14,145 nucleotides of DNA from CBDVBZ01 sp965372355. GTDB taxonomy: Bacteria > Krumholzibacteriota > Krumholzibacteriia > WVZY01. The stretch covers positions 1-14,145 of the forward strand of contig CBDVBZ010000095.1 of assembly GCA_965372355.1 (NCBI GenBank), given 5' to 3'. The notes under the pieces were generated by a model. That model did no database searches and had not been told where the DNA came from. It worked only from the letters and a program-made list of their open reading frames with translations. The translations under genes were made by a program, and so were the position numbers. Shown here one piece after another: positions 1-7,686 of the stretch; position 1 is the stretch's first letter, and each line of letters opens with the position of its first letter.

Positions 1-183
1 GGATCGCAGCCCAACATATCCAAGCACCTCTCCACCCTGCTCTCGCACGGCCTCGTGCACAGGCGCCCCGAGGGGACATCCGCGTTCTACTCGGTCACCG
101 ATCTGTCGATCTTTGATCTGTGCGATCAGGTGTGCGGCGGGATCGACCGCGACCTGGTCGCCCGGCGCAGGGCATTCGAGTAA
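1..183 (+). CDS. ArsR-family transcriptional regulator, C-terminal part (5' truncated)
   Basis: The window opens inside this gene. Frame 1 is open for 60 codons and stops with TAA at 181-183. The visible part reads as the recognition helix and wing of a winged helix-turn-helix: SQPNISKHLSTLLSHGLVHR is the typical ArsR 'S-Q-x-x-[VI]-S-x-H-L' helix, followed by a wing (RRPEGTSAFYSVTD) and a C-terminal helix with Cys, Asp and Arg residues. Such proteins are dimeric DNA-binding repressors, often responding to metals or redox state. Two cysteines lie near the end (LCDQVCGG), but a sensor site cannot be assigned without the N-terminus. The heme-lipoprotein gene starts 12 bases downstream, so the two are very likely co-transcribed. 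Family assignment is good; the ligand is unknown. Confidence 0.85.
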   Translation, partial: GSQPNISKHLSTLLSHGLVHRRPEGTSAFYSVTDLSIFDLCDQVCGGIDRDLVARRRAFE

Positions 184-195
184 AGGAGGCTCTTC

Positions 196-747
196 GTGCG
201 CCTGTCAATGTTGTTGATCGGATGCATCGCGTTTTCAGTCGCCGCTTGCGGCGGGCGTCAGGACCCGGTGTCTCAGCAGGATATCGAGCGGGCCCGGCAG
301 ACACTCATGCCATTGAAGAAACAACTCATGGCCGCACTCACCCAGGGACTCGAGCAAGGGGCGGACAGCGCGGTGGTTGTCTGCAAGACCCGGGCGCACG
401 AGATTGCCGCCGGCATCGGCGGAGCCGATATCCAGGTCGGCCGCACCAGCCACAAGCTCCGCAACCCGGCCAGCGCGCCCGAACCGTGGATGGAGCCACT
501 CCTCGCCGCCTACTCCAGCGGACGTGAAGAAGGCCCATACCGCGCTGTGTTCCTGGATGACCGAACAGTCGGTTACGTGGAGCCCATCTACATCAAACCG
601 ATGTGCCTGACCTGTCACGGGGACGTTACGGATCCGCTCGCAGCGAAGCTGAACGAACTCTACCCGGCCGATCAGGCGACCGGTTTTAGAGACGGAGACT
701 TTCGGGGTCTGTTCTGGGTGAAAATGCGTCCGGCCCCGACGGGTTGA
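196..747 (+). CDS. DUF3365 (Tll0287-like) lipoprotein with one c-type heme motif
   Basis: A protein of 183 residues starting at GTG 196, chosen because AAAGGAGG (182-189) lies 6 bases upstream. It has a lipoprotein signal peptide with a lipobox ending at Cys18 (VAAC), so it is probably anchored in a membrane facing the periplasm. The core matches the DUF3365/Tll0287-like heme-binding family: a helical N-terminal half, the conserved stretch GRTSHKLRNPASAPEPW (residues 82-98), then YVEPIYIKPMCLTCHG with a covalent-heme motif C137-x-x-C140-H141. The family is linked to heme-based redox or gas sensing and often occurs as the sensor part of larger signalling proteins; here it stands alone. It is in an apparent operon with the ArsR regulator. 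Electron transfer or redox sensing is inferred, not shown. Confidence 0.85.
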   Translation: MRLSMLLIGCIAFSVAACGGRQDPVSQQDIERARQTLMPLKKQLMAALTQGLEQGADSAVVVCKTRAHEIAAGIGGADIQVGRTSHKLRNPASAPEPWMEPLLAAYSSGREEGPYRAVFLDDRTVGYVEPIYIKPMCLTCHGDVTDPLAAKLNELYPADQATGFRDGDFRGLFWVKMRPAPTG

Positions 748-858
748 GTCGGGACCGGGCTTTGTGTAACAGTGCGCTGCATTCGCGGCGCCCGATATGG
801 AGCACCGGATCCGCGTGATTGAGATTGTCTCGCACGGGTTTCGACGCCCGGCAAACGA

Positions 859-1815
859 CTACGGTTCGCCTGCGCCGACGGTCAGGTTTGGCGCGAGATC
901 GTTCGCCACGAGCCACTCGACCAGCTCACCTTTGACCGTTGCGTGAAATCCCTTATCGCGAATATGGACGTGTCCGGTATCGATCCAACGGATGGTCTTC
1001 GGCTCCCCTGCCTTCTCGTGCAGGAGCCGGCTGGCGTCGACCGGCATCCGATCGTCACCCGAGCCGCTCAGCATAAACAGCGGACGGGGTGATATCCGTC
1101 CCACGTATTTCAACGGCTCGAGGGGCGAGATGAGGAGTGACACGATCCAGGCTCCCGCGGCTGCCAACGGGCGTGGTCCACCGATGTTGGCCCGGAAGAC
1201 CGTTTGCAGATCCCCCGCGCCAAAGAGCAGCGCGACACCTGCGAGACGCTCATCGGCCGCCCCCACCACAGGCCCGTACATCGCGCCAACACTTCCACCG
1301 ACGAAAACGATCCGGTGCGGATCGACATCGCTGCGTCCCAGAAGATAATCCACGGCGAGCATTGTAGCGGGAACAGTGTTGAGAAGCGCCCGCCGGATCT
1401 CGGGCACCCTGGAGATGAACTCGAACACACCGAGTTTGCTCTTCTTCCCCTTGTAGGGGTAATCGAGGGCGAACACCATGACGCCGGGGGTTTCTTCCAG
1501 ATAGTTCACGACATCCTTGCCGGTACGGATGCCACCCAACGCGAGTATCACCGGAAACGGCCCGCCGGACGACGGCACTTTCAGGTACCCGACAACCTCG
1601 AGCCCGTTGTCGTCCCAGAGGCCGACCTGAACGACTCGATACCCCGGGGCAGTCTCGATCACCGTCTCGGAGCGATCGACCAGGGCACCTTTGAGCTCAA
1701 TGAAATAGTCCAGGTAGTCGTGGTCCCGGTAGATCTCGGCCGCCGTGTATGCAACGACCACGACGATCAGGATGGCGGCCGATATGACAAGTATCCGCTT
1801 TCGTTTGCTATCCAT
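859..1815 (-). CDS. Membrane-anchored alpha/beta hydrolase (esterase/dienelactone-hydrolase-like)
   Basis: 318 residues. The N-terminus is basic (MDSKRKR) followed by one hydrophobic segment (about residues 8-28), so the enzyme is likely anchored in the inner membrane with its catalytic domain outside. The alpha/beta-hydrolase core is clear: an oxyanion-side strand (FPVILALGG, 87-95), the nucleophile elbow G173-G-S175-V-G177, a late strand with acid candidates GSGDD (Asp254/Asp255), and TGH (His282) as the catalytic His. The natural substrate is unknown; an ester or peptide bond is likely. Its ATG lies 3 bases after the TAG of the upstream reductase-like gene on the same strand, so the two are translationally coupled. 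It converges on the heme-lipoprotein gene, with 111 bases between them. Confidence 0.85.
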   Translation of the reverse strand: MDSKRKRILVISAAILIVVVVAYTAAEIYRDHDYLDYFIELKGALVDRSETVIETAPGYRVVQVGLWDDNGLEVVGYLKVPSSGGPFPVILALGGIRTGKDVVNYLEETPGVMVFALDYPYKGKKSKLGVFEFISRVPEIRRALLNTVPATMLAVDYLLGRSDVDPHRIVFVGGSVGAMYGPVVGAADERLAGVALLFGAGDLQTVFRANIGGPRPLAAAGAWIVSLLISPLEPLKYVGRISPRPLFMLSGSGDDRMPVDASRLLHEKAGEPKTIRWIDTGHVHIRDKGFHATVKGELVEWLVANDLAPNLTVGAGEP

Positions 1816-1818
1816 CGC

Positions 1819-2565
1819 CTACCGGTATTCAGGGTTGGGACTATCGAAGCGACAGCCGGCATCCCACAGCGAGCGCTGATTGCCGTGGGCCGGAATGCCC
1901 CCCGCGTCTTTGACCATCCGCGCCATATGCAACAGATTCCACGTCATAAAGGTGGTGTTGCGGTTGGTGAAATCGTTCTCCGGGCCGCCGGAGCCGGGAT
2001 CGAGATACGACGGGCCCGGACCCACCTCTCCGATCCAACCCGCATCGGCCTGCGGCGGGACGACGTACCCGATATGCTGGAGCGCGTAGAGAATCGCCAT
2101 CGAGCAGTGTTTGACCCCGTCTTCGTTTCCCGTGATGAGGCAACCACCCACCCGACCATAGTACGCGTACTGCCCCTGGTCGTTCAGGTCCCCGCTGCTC
2201 GCGTAGAGCCGTTCGATGACCTGCGTGCAAACCGATGACTTCTCACCGAGCCAGATCGACGAGCCGATGACGAGGATGTCCGATGCCTCGACTTTCTCAT
2301 AGATGGACGGCCACTCGTCGTTTTTCCATCCCTGCTTCTTCATATCGGGGTAGACGCCAAACGCAATATCGTGGTCGACCGGCCGGAGCATCTCGACCGA
2401 CACACCGTTCTTCTCCATAATCTCCTTGGAGATCTTCATAAGGCCTTCCGTGTGAGATAGCTCCGGTGTGCGCTTGAGCGTACAGTTCAAAAACAGCGCC
2501 CGCAGATCGGAAAAATCCCACGTGCTCGATTTACACATTTCTATCTGTCGGTCATTCAATGTCAT
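1819..2565 (-). CDS. NAD(P)H-dependent FMN reductase / flavodoxin-fold family protein
   Basis: 248 residues from ATG 2565. The reading frame stays open further upstream to 2730, but GAGGAGA (2571-2577) sits 5 bases before this ATG and family similarity begins just after it. The fold is that of the NADPH-dependent FMN reductase/flavodoxin-2 superfamily. A first beta strand plus phosphate loop (LRALFLNCTLKR, 21-32) corresponds to the usual 'GSPR' FMN loop. A strand and loop SDILVIGSSIWLGEKSSV (95-112) hold the flavin ring side, and RVGGCLITGNEDG (138-150) is the third nucleotide-side loop. There is no signal peptide, so it is cytoplasmic. It probably reduces FMN or a small electrophile such as a quinone or nitro compound; the substrate is not known. 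It is the first gene of a two-gene unit with the hydrolase. Confidence 0.85.
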   Translation of the reverse strand: MTLNDRQIEMCKSSTWDFSDLRALFLNCTLKRTPELSHTEGLMKISKEIMEKNGVSVEMLRPVDHDIAFGVYPDMKKQGWKNDEWPSIYEKVEASDILVIGSSIWLGEKSSVCTQVIERLYASSGDLNDQGQYAYYGRVGGCLITGNEDGVKHCSMAILYALQHIGYVVPPQADAGWIGEVGPGPSYLDPGSGGPENDFTNRNTTFMTWNLLHMARMVKDAGGIPAHGNQRSLWDAGCRFDSPNPEYR

Positions 2566-2570
2566 CGGTC

Positions 2571-2577
2571 TCTCCTC
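2571..2577 (-). promoter_or_regulatory. Ribosome-binding site fixing the reductase start
   Basis: On the minus strand GAGGAGA lies 5 bases before ATG 2565. It argues against the longer open frame that reaches back to 2730, whose extra 55 residues are Arg/Pro/Ser-rich and resemble no domain. Confidence 0.8.
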
Positions 2578-2606
2578 GTGGATCCTCGGTGGCTGTGGGC
2601 GGCTCC

Positions 2607-2615
2607 ATAATAGCA
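2607..2615 (-). promoter_or_regulatory. Candidate extended -10 promoter for the reductase-hydrolase unit
   Basis: On the minus strand TGC-TATTAT is an extended -10 element (TATTAT matches TATAAT at 5 of 6). It lies about 40 bases before the reductase ATG and in the only AT-rich patch of this divergent region. I found no convincing -35 hexamer at 16-18 bases, which is tolerable for an extended -10. This is sequence inference only. Confidence 0.4.
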
Positions 2616-2631
2616 CATCAGGCACTACCGG

Positions 2632-2660
2632 TTGCCCGAAGGCCCAATCCGCTGTAGACT
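2632..2660 (+). promoter_or_regulatory. Candidate sigma-70-type promoter for the five-gene operon
   Basis: TTGCCC (2632-2637; 4 of 6 to TTGACA) and TAGACT (2655-2660; 4 of 6 to TATAAT) are separated by exactly 17 bases. They lie about 95 bases before the TTG start at 2753 and are divergent from the reductase promoter. The leader would be about 85 bases. The match is moderate and other placements are possible. Confidence 0.35.
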
Positions 2661-2741
2661 CGATGGACCGGCGGCGCCCGAGGGCGGCACACCGGTACCC
2701 GCCATCAGCACACGACATCTTTGCAGACAATCATGGCCGAC

Positions 2742-2747
2742 AGGAGG
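2742..2747 (+). promoter_or_regulatory. Ribosome-binding site that selects a TTG start
   Basis: A perfect AGGAGG lies 5 bases before TTG 2753. The frame is open back to 2468, but only the TTG start gives a short basic N-terminus directly followed by a hydrophobic signal core. Confidence 0.8.
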
Positions 2748-2752
2748 TTGCT

Positions 2753-4837
2753 TTGCGCAGCGAGACTCGAATCCAGCATTCCGGTTTGATCGCGGCCCTG
2801 GTCGCGATTCTGCTCTTTTCTTTTGCCGGCAACGCATTGACGCAGGACCCGAAGCTTCCACCGGGCGATCGCCCGCCACCCGATACCTTCTCGCGCATCA
2901 AGGACGCCGGAGTCGCCGCGGATCACGAGGGCGCGGACTACGTCATCGTCTACGATTATGCGATAAACAAGATGAAGCCCACCGGTGTGACGTACGTCGA
3001 GAGCGAGATGATCTATAAGGTGCTCACTCCCGGCGGGTGCCGAGACCGGTCGGTGCTCAGGTGGAACTACGATCCGCAGAGCAGCTATGTCGATGTGCTC
3101 GAGGTCAACATTATCAGGGATGGCAAACGGATTCCGGTGGATGTCTCACTTGTTCACGATCTGCCTGCACCGCAGGCCTGGATCTACTGGAAGGATCGTA
3201 TCAAAACTCTCCAGCTCCCCCGTCTGCACACAAACGACGGCATCGAGATCAAGACCTTTCGCAAGGGGTTCACGTATGCGCTTTTGAGTGATGATGCACC
3301 CGGCGAGGGTACGAGCGCCGCGGGTTTAACCACTTCCCGACAGGCGCCGAGTGACGATCGATACATTCCCCCGATGCCGGGAGAGTATTTCGATATCGTT
3401 CTCTTTGCAGACGCGGTGCCGGTCATCGAGAAGAAGTATGTCTTGAGCCTGCCGCGGAAAAAACGGCTGCATTCCGAGGTATACAACGGTCCGCTCTACT
3501 CCAGCACGACGTATACGGAGGACAGAACGGAGTACACCTGGTGGGGTTTGAACCTGCCCCCGCCATCGCACGAAACGCGTCAGCCGGACCGGAGTGACTA
3601 TGTCGCAAAGGTTGTAATGGCCACGGCGGAGAGCTGGGAGGCAAAGAGCCGCTGGTTTTTCGACGTGAACCGGGACCAGTTCGAAGTCACGCCCGATATC
3701 CAGACGAAAGTGGATGAGATCCTCGATGACGCGGGTGTCGCGAACGCCTCGGAAGAACGCAAGGCCGAGACGCTGCTTCACTGGGTCGCCCAGAACATCC
3801 GCTACAGCGGCCAGACGATGGGTGACGGAGAGGGATTCACGCTCCACCCCGGCACGATGATCTTCGAGCAGCGGAGCGGTGTGTGCAAGGATATCGCCGG
3901 GATGCTGGTCACAATGATGCGGGCCGCGGATATGAACAGCTTCGCCGCGATGACGATGGCGGGCAGCCGGATCGATCAGGTCCCCGCCGATCAGTTCAAC
4001 CACTGTGTGTGCGCGCTACAGAAGGATGACGGGTCCTTCGTGATGTACGACCCGACCTGGGTGCCGTACAACAACAACATCTGGTCGCTTCTCGAGGCGG
4101 AGCAGCACTACATCGTCGGCTCACCTGTTGGTGAAACACTCTCGCGGATCAAGTACAGCCCACCGGAGCAGTCCCCGCTTCGCATCGAGCACGATGCGAC
4201 GCTTGGCAACGACGGCACACTCGAGGGGACGTTGCGACTCTCGGGTTCGGGAGCGCTCGACGGCCGCCTGAGGCGGCTCGTCAATGGAAGCCGTCTCCAG
4301 GAGATGAACGTTTTGTTTGCCCGGGTCCTCTCCCCCATCAGCACCCGTGTCGAGGGGGTTCAGTCCGAATATCTCCAACCGGATGACTTTAGCGAGGACA
4401 TGTGGATAACGATCCGCTACCGCATTCCTCACTTTGCCCACGCGATCGAGGGTGGATTCGAGTTCACGAGTCCCATGATGCAGGTCGTGTTGAACGACGG
4501 CAATCTCTTCCGTGCCGGAAGCACAAGCTGGGCCGAGGAGCGGGAGACCGATGTCTTTCTGTACTACACCCAGCTCATCGAGGGCACTGAGAACATACGT
4601 CTCCCCAGGGGCTACAAGGTTCTCGAACCCCCATCGTCGAAGGAGATCGACGAGACCTACGCCTACTTCAAGGGCACGAGTCGAATCAAGGGCCGGACTT
4701 TAACGATTACACAGCGCGCCGAGATCCGCCGGCGCCAGATACCGCCCGATGGTTACGCGGGTTTCAAACGGGCCATCGACGAGGCAAAGGAGTGGGGCGA
4801 CACCTCCTTCCGGATCGAGAAAGGAGGCAAGTCATGA
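2753..4837 (+). CDS. Secreted DUF3857/transglutaminase-like protein with complete catalytic triad
   Basis: 694 residues from TTG 2753. The signal peptide is basic N-region, hydrophobic core (about residues 11-25) and small residues near 26-30, so the protein is exported. The N-terminal half (about 55-300) is a beta-rich DUF3857-type region (for example TYVESEMIYKVLTPGG), followed by a transglutaminase-like core (about 330-440). The papain-like triad is intact: Cys378 in RSGVCKDIAGML, His417 in FNHCVCAL and Asp433 in MYDPTW. A beta-rich C-terminal domain (about 460-694) follows. Family members may be transamidases, proteases or peptide-processing enzymes in the envelope; the substrate is unknown. 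The stop overlaps the next start (ATGA at 4834-4837), so it is coupled to a sister protein of the same architecture. It is the first gene of the five-gene operon. Confidence 0.85.
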   Translation: MRSETRIQHSGLIAALVAILLFSFAGNALTQDPKLPPGDRPPPDTFSRIKDAGVAADHEGADYVIVYDYAINKMKPTGVTYVESEMIYKVLTPGGCRDRSVLRWNYDPQSSYVDVLEVNIIRDGKRIPVDVSLVHDLPAPQAWIYWKDRIKTLQLPRLHTNDGIEIKTFRKGFTYALLSDDAPGEGTSAAGLTTSRQAPSDDRYIPPMPGEYFDIVLFADAVPVIEKKYVLSLPRKKRLHSEVYNGPLYSSTTYTEDRTEYTWWGLNLPPPSHETRQPDRSDYVAKVVMATAESWEAKSRWFFDVNRDQFEVTPDIQTKVDEILDDAGVANASEERKAETLLHWVAQNIRYSGQTMGDGEGFTLHPGTMIFEQRSGVCKDIAGMLVTMMRAADMNSFAAMTMAGSRIDQVPADQFNHCVCALQKDDGSFVMYDPTWVPYNNNIWSLLEAEQHYIVGSPVGETLSRIKYSPPEQSPLRIEHDATLGNDGTLEGTLRLSGSGALDGRLRRLVNGSRLQEMNVLFARVLSPISTRVEGVQSEYLQPDDFSEDMWITIRYRIPHFAHAIEGGFEFTSPMMQVVLNDGNLFRAGSTSWAEERETDVFLYYTQLIEGTENIRLPRGYKVLEPPSSKEIDETYAYFKGTSRIKGRTLTITQRAEIRRRQIPPDGYAGFKRAIDEAKEWGDTSFRIEKGGKS

Positions 4838-6795
4838 ATCGTCTCATGGTTGCCGCACTCGGGCTGGCAGCACTCATAATGGTATCGGCGATACCGCTCT
4901 ATGCGGGGTCCATGGGCACATCGGGTGGGCACGATCTCGATCTCTTGTGGTCGCGTGCGCAAAAGCGGTTTGACACATCCAAGCACGACGCCATCCTGCT
5001 TCTGGAAAGCCGGCATGTCACGATCCTGCCGAACGGGGACAGACGGACCAGGATCCACCGTGTCGTGTGGATCGGACGGTCTGTGGTCATACGCGGCCAC
5101 GCCGATCTGCGGATTCCCCACAACACCGCCAACTCGACGCTGAGCATCTCCGCGCTGCGAACGTGGAGAGACGGCCGGTGGTGGCCGGATGAGTCGGCGA
5201 TCAGCCCTTCGGCCGTTGTGGAGACACTTCCCTACGCCCTGGCGCTGGCCGACGACTACACACCGATGCGCGAGACGATGCTTCTCCACGACGGCATCGA
5301 ACTCCCCTGTATCATGGAGACCACATACGAGATCGAGGAGCGCGGCGGGGCGTCGGATGGTGCCGATGGTTTGTGGGTCTTCCCACAGCGCGACCCTGCC
5401 GTGGTAATCGAATTCAGACTCAGCGTTCCTGTGGAAGCGTCGTTGGTGTTTCACTCGGGCAACGGGGCCCCCGAGCCCGATGCGACCAGCGGCATCGGAC
5501 AAACGGTCACATGGACGATCGAGAACGTCGATCCTGTGGGATCTCCCCGCATCACCGATCCGGCGAGCCACGCGCCGTACGTCGCATGGTCCACATGGAA
5601 GGACTGGAAGACACTTGGCAAAAAGGTCTCCTCGAGTTTTGACGACGCAGCAGTCGTTGGCGAGGCACTGGCCGACACACTGACCGCGCACCTCGAGCAA
5701 ACGCCCAGTGCCATGTCGAAAGCGCGGGCGATCGTTGCCTTCGTCAACGAGTCCACGCGCAGCATTCATTATGATACCCGGTTCTGGTCCTTTTCTCCCC
5801 GCCCCGCGTCTCGGACATGGGAGACGGCCTACGGTCACGGTTACGACCGCGCCGTTCTCGCGGCGGCTCTCTTCCGTGAGGCGGGGCTCACGGCCGAGCC
5901 GGTGTATCGATCGGTTGGGTCGAGTGGCATCGATCCGGATATACCCGGTCTGTCCCGTTTTGATCACATCGGGGTATGGGTAAGCGGCGGGCGCTTTGCG
6001 GCTTTTTACGATCCCGAGGAAGGACGACTCACCGAAGGGGTATCACCTCTCCTGGGTCGTGTCGTGTGGAGACCGCAGAGCGAAACCAAACCCTCGATAC
6101 AAACAAGTGCCGACGGCCCGGCCAGCCGGTTCGAACTGGTACTTACACTTCAGCCGGACGAGGATGGCGGCTGGAGCGGCAGCGGTTTTTTGAGCACCGA
6201 TGGCGGGTTCTCGCCGTATGGGGACATGGTTGGTTTGGAAGGCGAAGCGCTCTCACGGATCGGCAGGATCGCGGGTTCGGTGCTGACCGGGGCTACCGTG
6301 GAAGGTTTCAACCCCGAGGTTTTCCAAGCCGATGAGGTCACCATCGGTTTTGATATCAAAACGGAGGCCGGAGAGCCCGATGACCACGGCCGTACGAACA
6401 TCACCATCGGAGACCCCGACGGCGGTATCATCGCCCGGCTCCCGACTGATGTGCGTCTCTATCACGAAAACCGGGGCTCCCCCGTCGTCCTACCCGGCAA
6501 GATGGTCCAGCGGATCAAACTCCGGTTGAAGACCGGCGACCGAAAAATTGTCTATGTTCCGGAATCACGCGTGCTGGATAATGAAGCCGGTCGATTCACT
6601 CTTAGCACCGAAGAGAAAGACGGCTGGATCACGATCGACCGCGAACTCACGCTCGACGTCACGGCCATACGGGCCGAGGCGTGGCCGGACCTGCGAGCCC
6701 TCCTGCTCGAGGAGACGAATGCCGCGGGTCGAACGATTCTGATCGGCAAGCTGAAGGACGGACCGGACGCCACGTCGTCCGGCGGATCGAAGTGA
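4834..6795 (+). CDS. Secreted DUF3857/transglutaminase-like protein lacking the catalytic Cys (probable pseudoenzyme)
   Basis: 653 residues, ATG 4834, with AAGGAGG (4821-4827) upstream and a 4-base overlap with the preceding gene. A signal peptide ends near LYA (about residue 24). The N-terminal region (about 40-270) is DUF3857-like, and the transglutaminase-like core spans about 280-400. Aligned without gaps to its neighbour, GVCKDIAGMLVTMMRAADM corresponds to GHGYDRAVLAAALFREAGL, so Gly336 replaces the nucleophilic Cys. The His (His378, FDHIGVW) and Asp (Asp393, FYDPEE) positions remain. A beta-rich C-terminal domain follows. It is therefore unlikely to be a thiol enzyme and may act as a binding or scaffold partner of the active protein. 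The next gene starts 9 bases after the stop. Family assignment rests on fold pattern and neighbour similarity; sequence identity between the two is low. Confidence 0.8.
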   Translation: MNRLMVAALGLAALIMVSAIPLYAGSMGTSGGHDLDLLWSRAQKRFDTSKHDAILLLESRHVTILPNGDRRTRIHRVVWIGRSVVIRGHADLRIPHNTANSTLSISALRTWRDGRWWPDESAISPSAVVETLPYALALADDYTPMRETMLLHDGIELPCIMETTYEIEERGGASDGADGLWVFPQRDPAVVIEFRLSVPVEASLVFHSGNGAPEPDATSGIGQTVTWTIENVDPVGSPRITDPASHAPYVAWSTWKDWKTLGKKVSSSFDDAAVVGEALADTLTAHLEQTPSAMSKARAIVAFVNESTRSIHYDTRFWSFSPRPASRTWETAYGHGYDRAVLAAALFREAGLTAEPVYRSVGSSGIDPDIPGLSRFDHIGVWVSGGRFAAFYDPEEGRLTEGVSPLLGRVVWRPQSETKPSIQTSADGPASRFELVLTLQPDEDGGWSGSGFLSTDGGFSPYGDMVGLEGEALSRIGRIAGSVLTGATVEGFNPEVFQADEVTIGFDIKTEAGEPDDHGRTNITIGDPDGGIIARLPTDVRLYHENRGSPVVLPGKMVQRIKLRLKTGDRKIVYVPESRVLDNEAGRFTLSTEEKDGWITIDRELTLDVTAIRAEAWPDLRALLLEETNAAGRTILIGKLKDGPDATSSGGSK

Positions 6796-6804
6796 TGGCA
6801 GGAT

Positions 6805-7686
6805 ATGAGCAACCCGATGCTGATACGGTTTCTTGACATTCAGTCAACGCTCTATCTGGTTATCGCGTTTGGCGTGCTCACACTCGCCACCGGCGTGGCT
6901 CTGCTCGTTGGGCGCCATCATCGGTACACGAGCTATCTGCGCTATCTCTGGATTCTCGCGCTCAGCGTCACGGTGGCGGAGATCACCTCTCTGACCGCCG
7001 CGGTGTGGATTCTTGCCCTATTGTCGTTCTGGATGCTCCGTGAGTACTTTTCGCTGGTCGAAGTGCGCATCCAGGACCGCCTCGGCATCCTCGGCGCGTA
7101 CCTCTCGATTCCCTTTATGACATATTTCATCCAGATCGGCTGGTACGGGATGTTCATCATTTCGATACCCGTCTATGCGTTTCTGGCGATGCCGCTGCTG
7201 ATCTCGATTGGAGGCACCGAGTACCGGGGCACCGTGTTTTCGATCGGTGTGATCAATCTGGGGTTGTTCCTCTGCGTGTACTGCATCGGTCATGTCGGGT
7301 ATCTTATATCACTCTCGACATGGTGGGCGGTGATGTTCGTGGGATGCGTGGCCGTGTGCGACCTGCTCTGCCGGTTGGGGCGCGGTCGGGCACCAAAGTA
7401 CTGGCAGCGTCTCCTGGTATGGTACGGCGCCTCGGCGGTCTGCGCACTCGGTGTGACATTCGGTTTGTCACCGATGACCGGCATACCGGCGAAGCACAAT
7501 CTAGTCCTCGGACTCATGATTCCGGCTCTCGTGGTGGCCGGTCATCACACGTTGATGCATGTCGAGCGCGACCTGGGCATCGAGGAGTCCCCGCGGGCGG
7601 GACACGGGCAGATTCTGGATAACCTCAAGTCGTTGTTTTATGCTGGGCCCGTTGTGTTTCACTATCTGAGGTATTTTATCCTGTGA
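6805..7686 (+). CDS. CdsA-like (phosphatidate cytidylyltransferase family) integral membrane protein, divergent
   Basis: 293 residues, mostly hydrophobic, with about eight predicted membrane segments. The C-terminus identifies the family: VERDLGIEESPRAGHGQILD and then NLKSLFYAGPVVFHY (253-287) match the end of CDP-diglyceride synthases, 'KRD.G.KD...PGHGG.LDR.DSLLFAAPVF.Y'. Key signature positions differ: Lys to Glu254, Lys-Asp to Glu260-Glu261, HGG to HGQ (267-269), and DR.D to D272-N-L-K275. The earlier acidic site, VAVCDLLCRLGRG (Asp186), is kept. CdsA transfers CMP from CTP to phosphatidic acid at the inner membrane; a relative with altered metal-site residues may use another lipid or have changed chemistry. 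The start is uncertain because no good SD precedes ATG 6805 (only a weak G-rich patch at 6792-6798); Met5 is an alternative. The stop overlaps the next start (GTGA). Confidence 0.75.
   Translation: MSNPMLIRFLDIQSTLYLVIAFGVLTLATGVALLVGRHHRYTSYLRYLWILALSVTVAEITSLTAAVWILALLSFWMLREYFSLVEVRIQDRLGILGAYLSIPFMTYFIQIGWYGMFIISIPVYAFLAMPLLISIGGTEYRGTVFSIGVINLGLFLCVYCIGHVGYLISLSTWWAVMFVGCVAVCDLLCRLGRGRAPKYWQRLLVWYGASAVCALGVTFGLSPMTGIPAKHNLVLGLMIPALVVAGHHTLMHVERDLGIEESPRAGHGQILDNLKSLFYAGPVVFHYLRYFIL

Noticed and set aside
735..753. Inverted repeat CCCGAC/GTCGGG around the stop of the heme-lipoprotein gene, considered as a terminator
   Set aside because: The stem is only 6 base pairs, includes the stop codon in its loop and is not followed by a T-run.
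1204..2238. Long plus-strand open frame (344 codons) opposite the hydrolase and reductase genes
   Set aside because: It is antisense to two proteins with recognisable motifs, has no SD, and its translation is His/Arg/Asp-rich without any domain pattern. It is a shadow frame caused by high G+C.
2468..2752. N-terminal extension of the first transglutaminase-like protein
   Set aside because: The frame is open, but it overlaps the opposite reductase start and promoter region, and would bury the signal peptide behind 95 residues; the TTG at 2753 with AGGAGG fits better.
4753..5967. Long minus-strand open frame (404 codons) opposite the second transglutaminase-like gene
   Set aside because: The translation is rich in Arg, Gly and Pro with no motif or signal, and the plus-strand gene has signal peptide, SD and coupling evidence.
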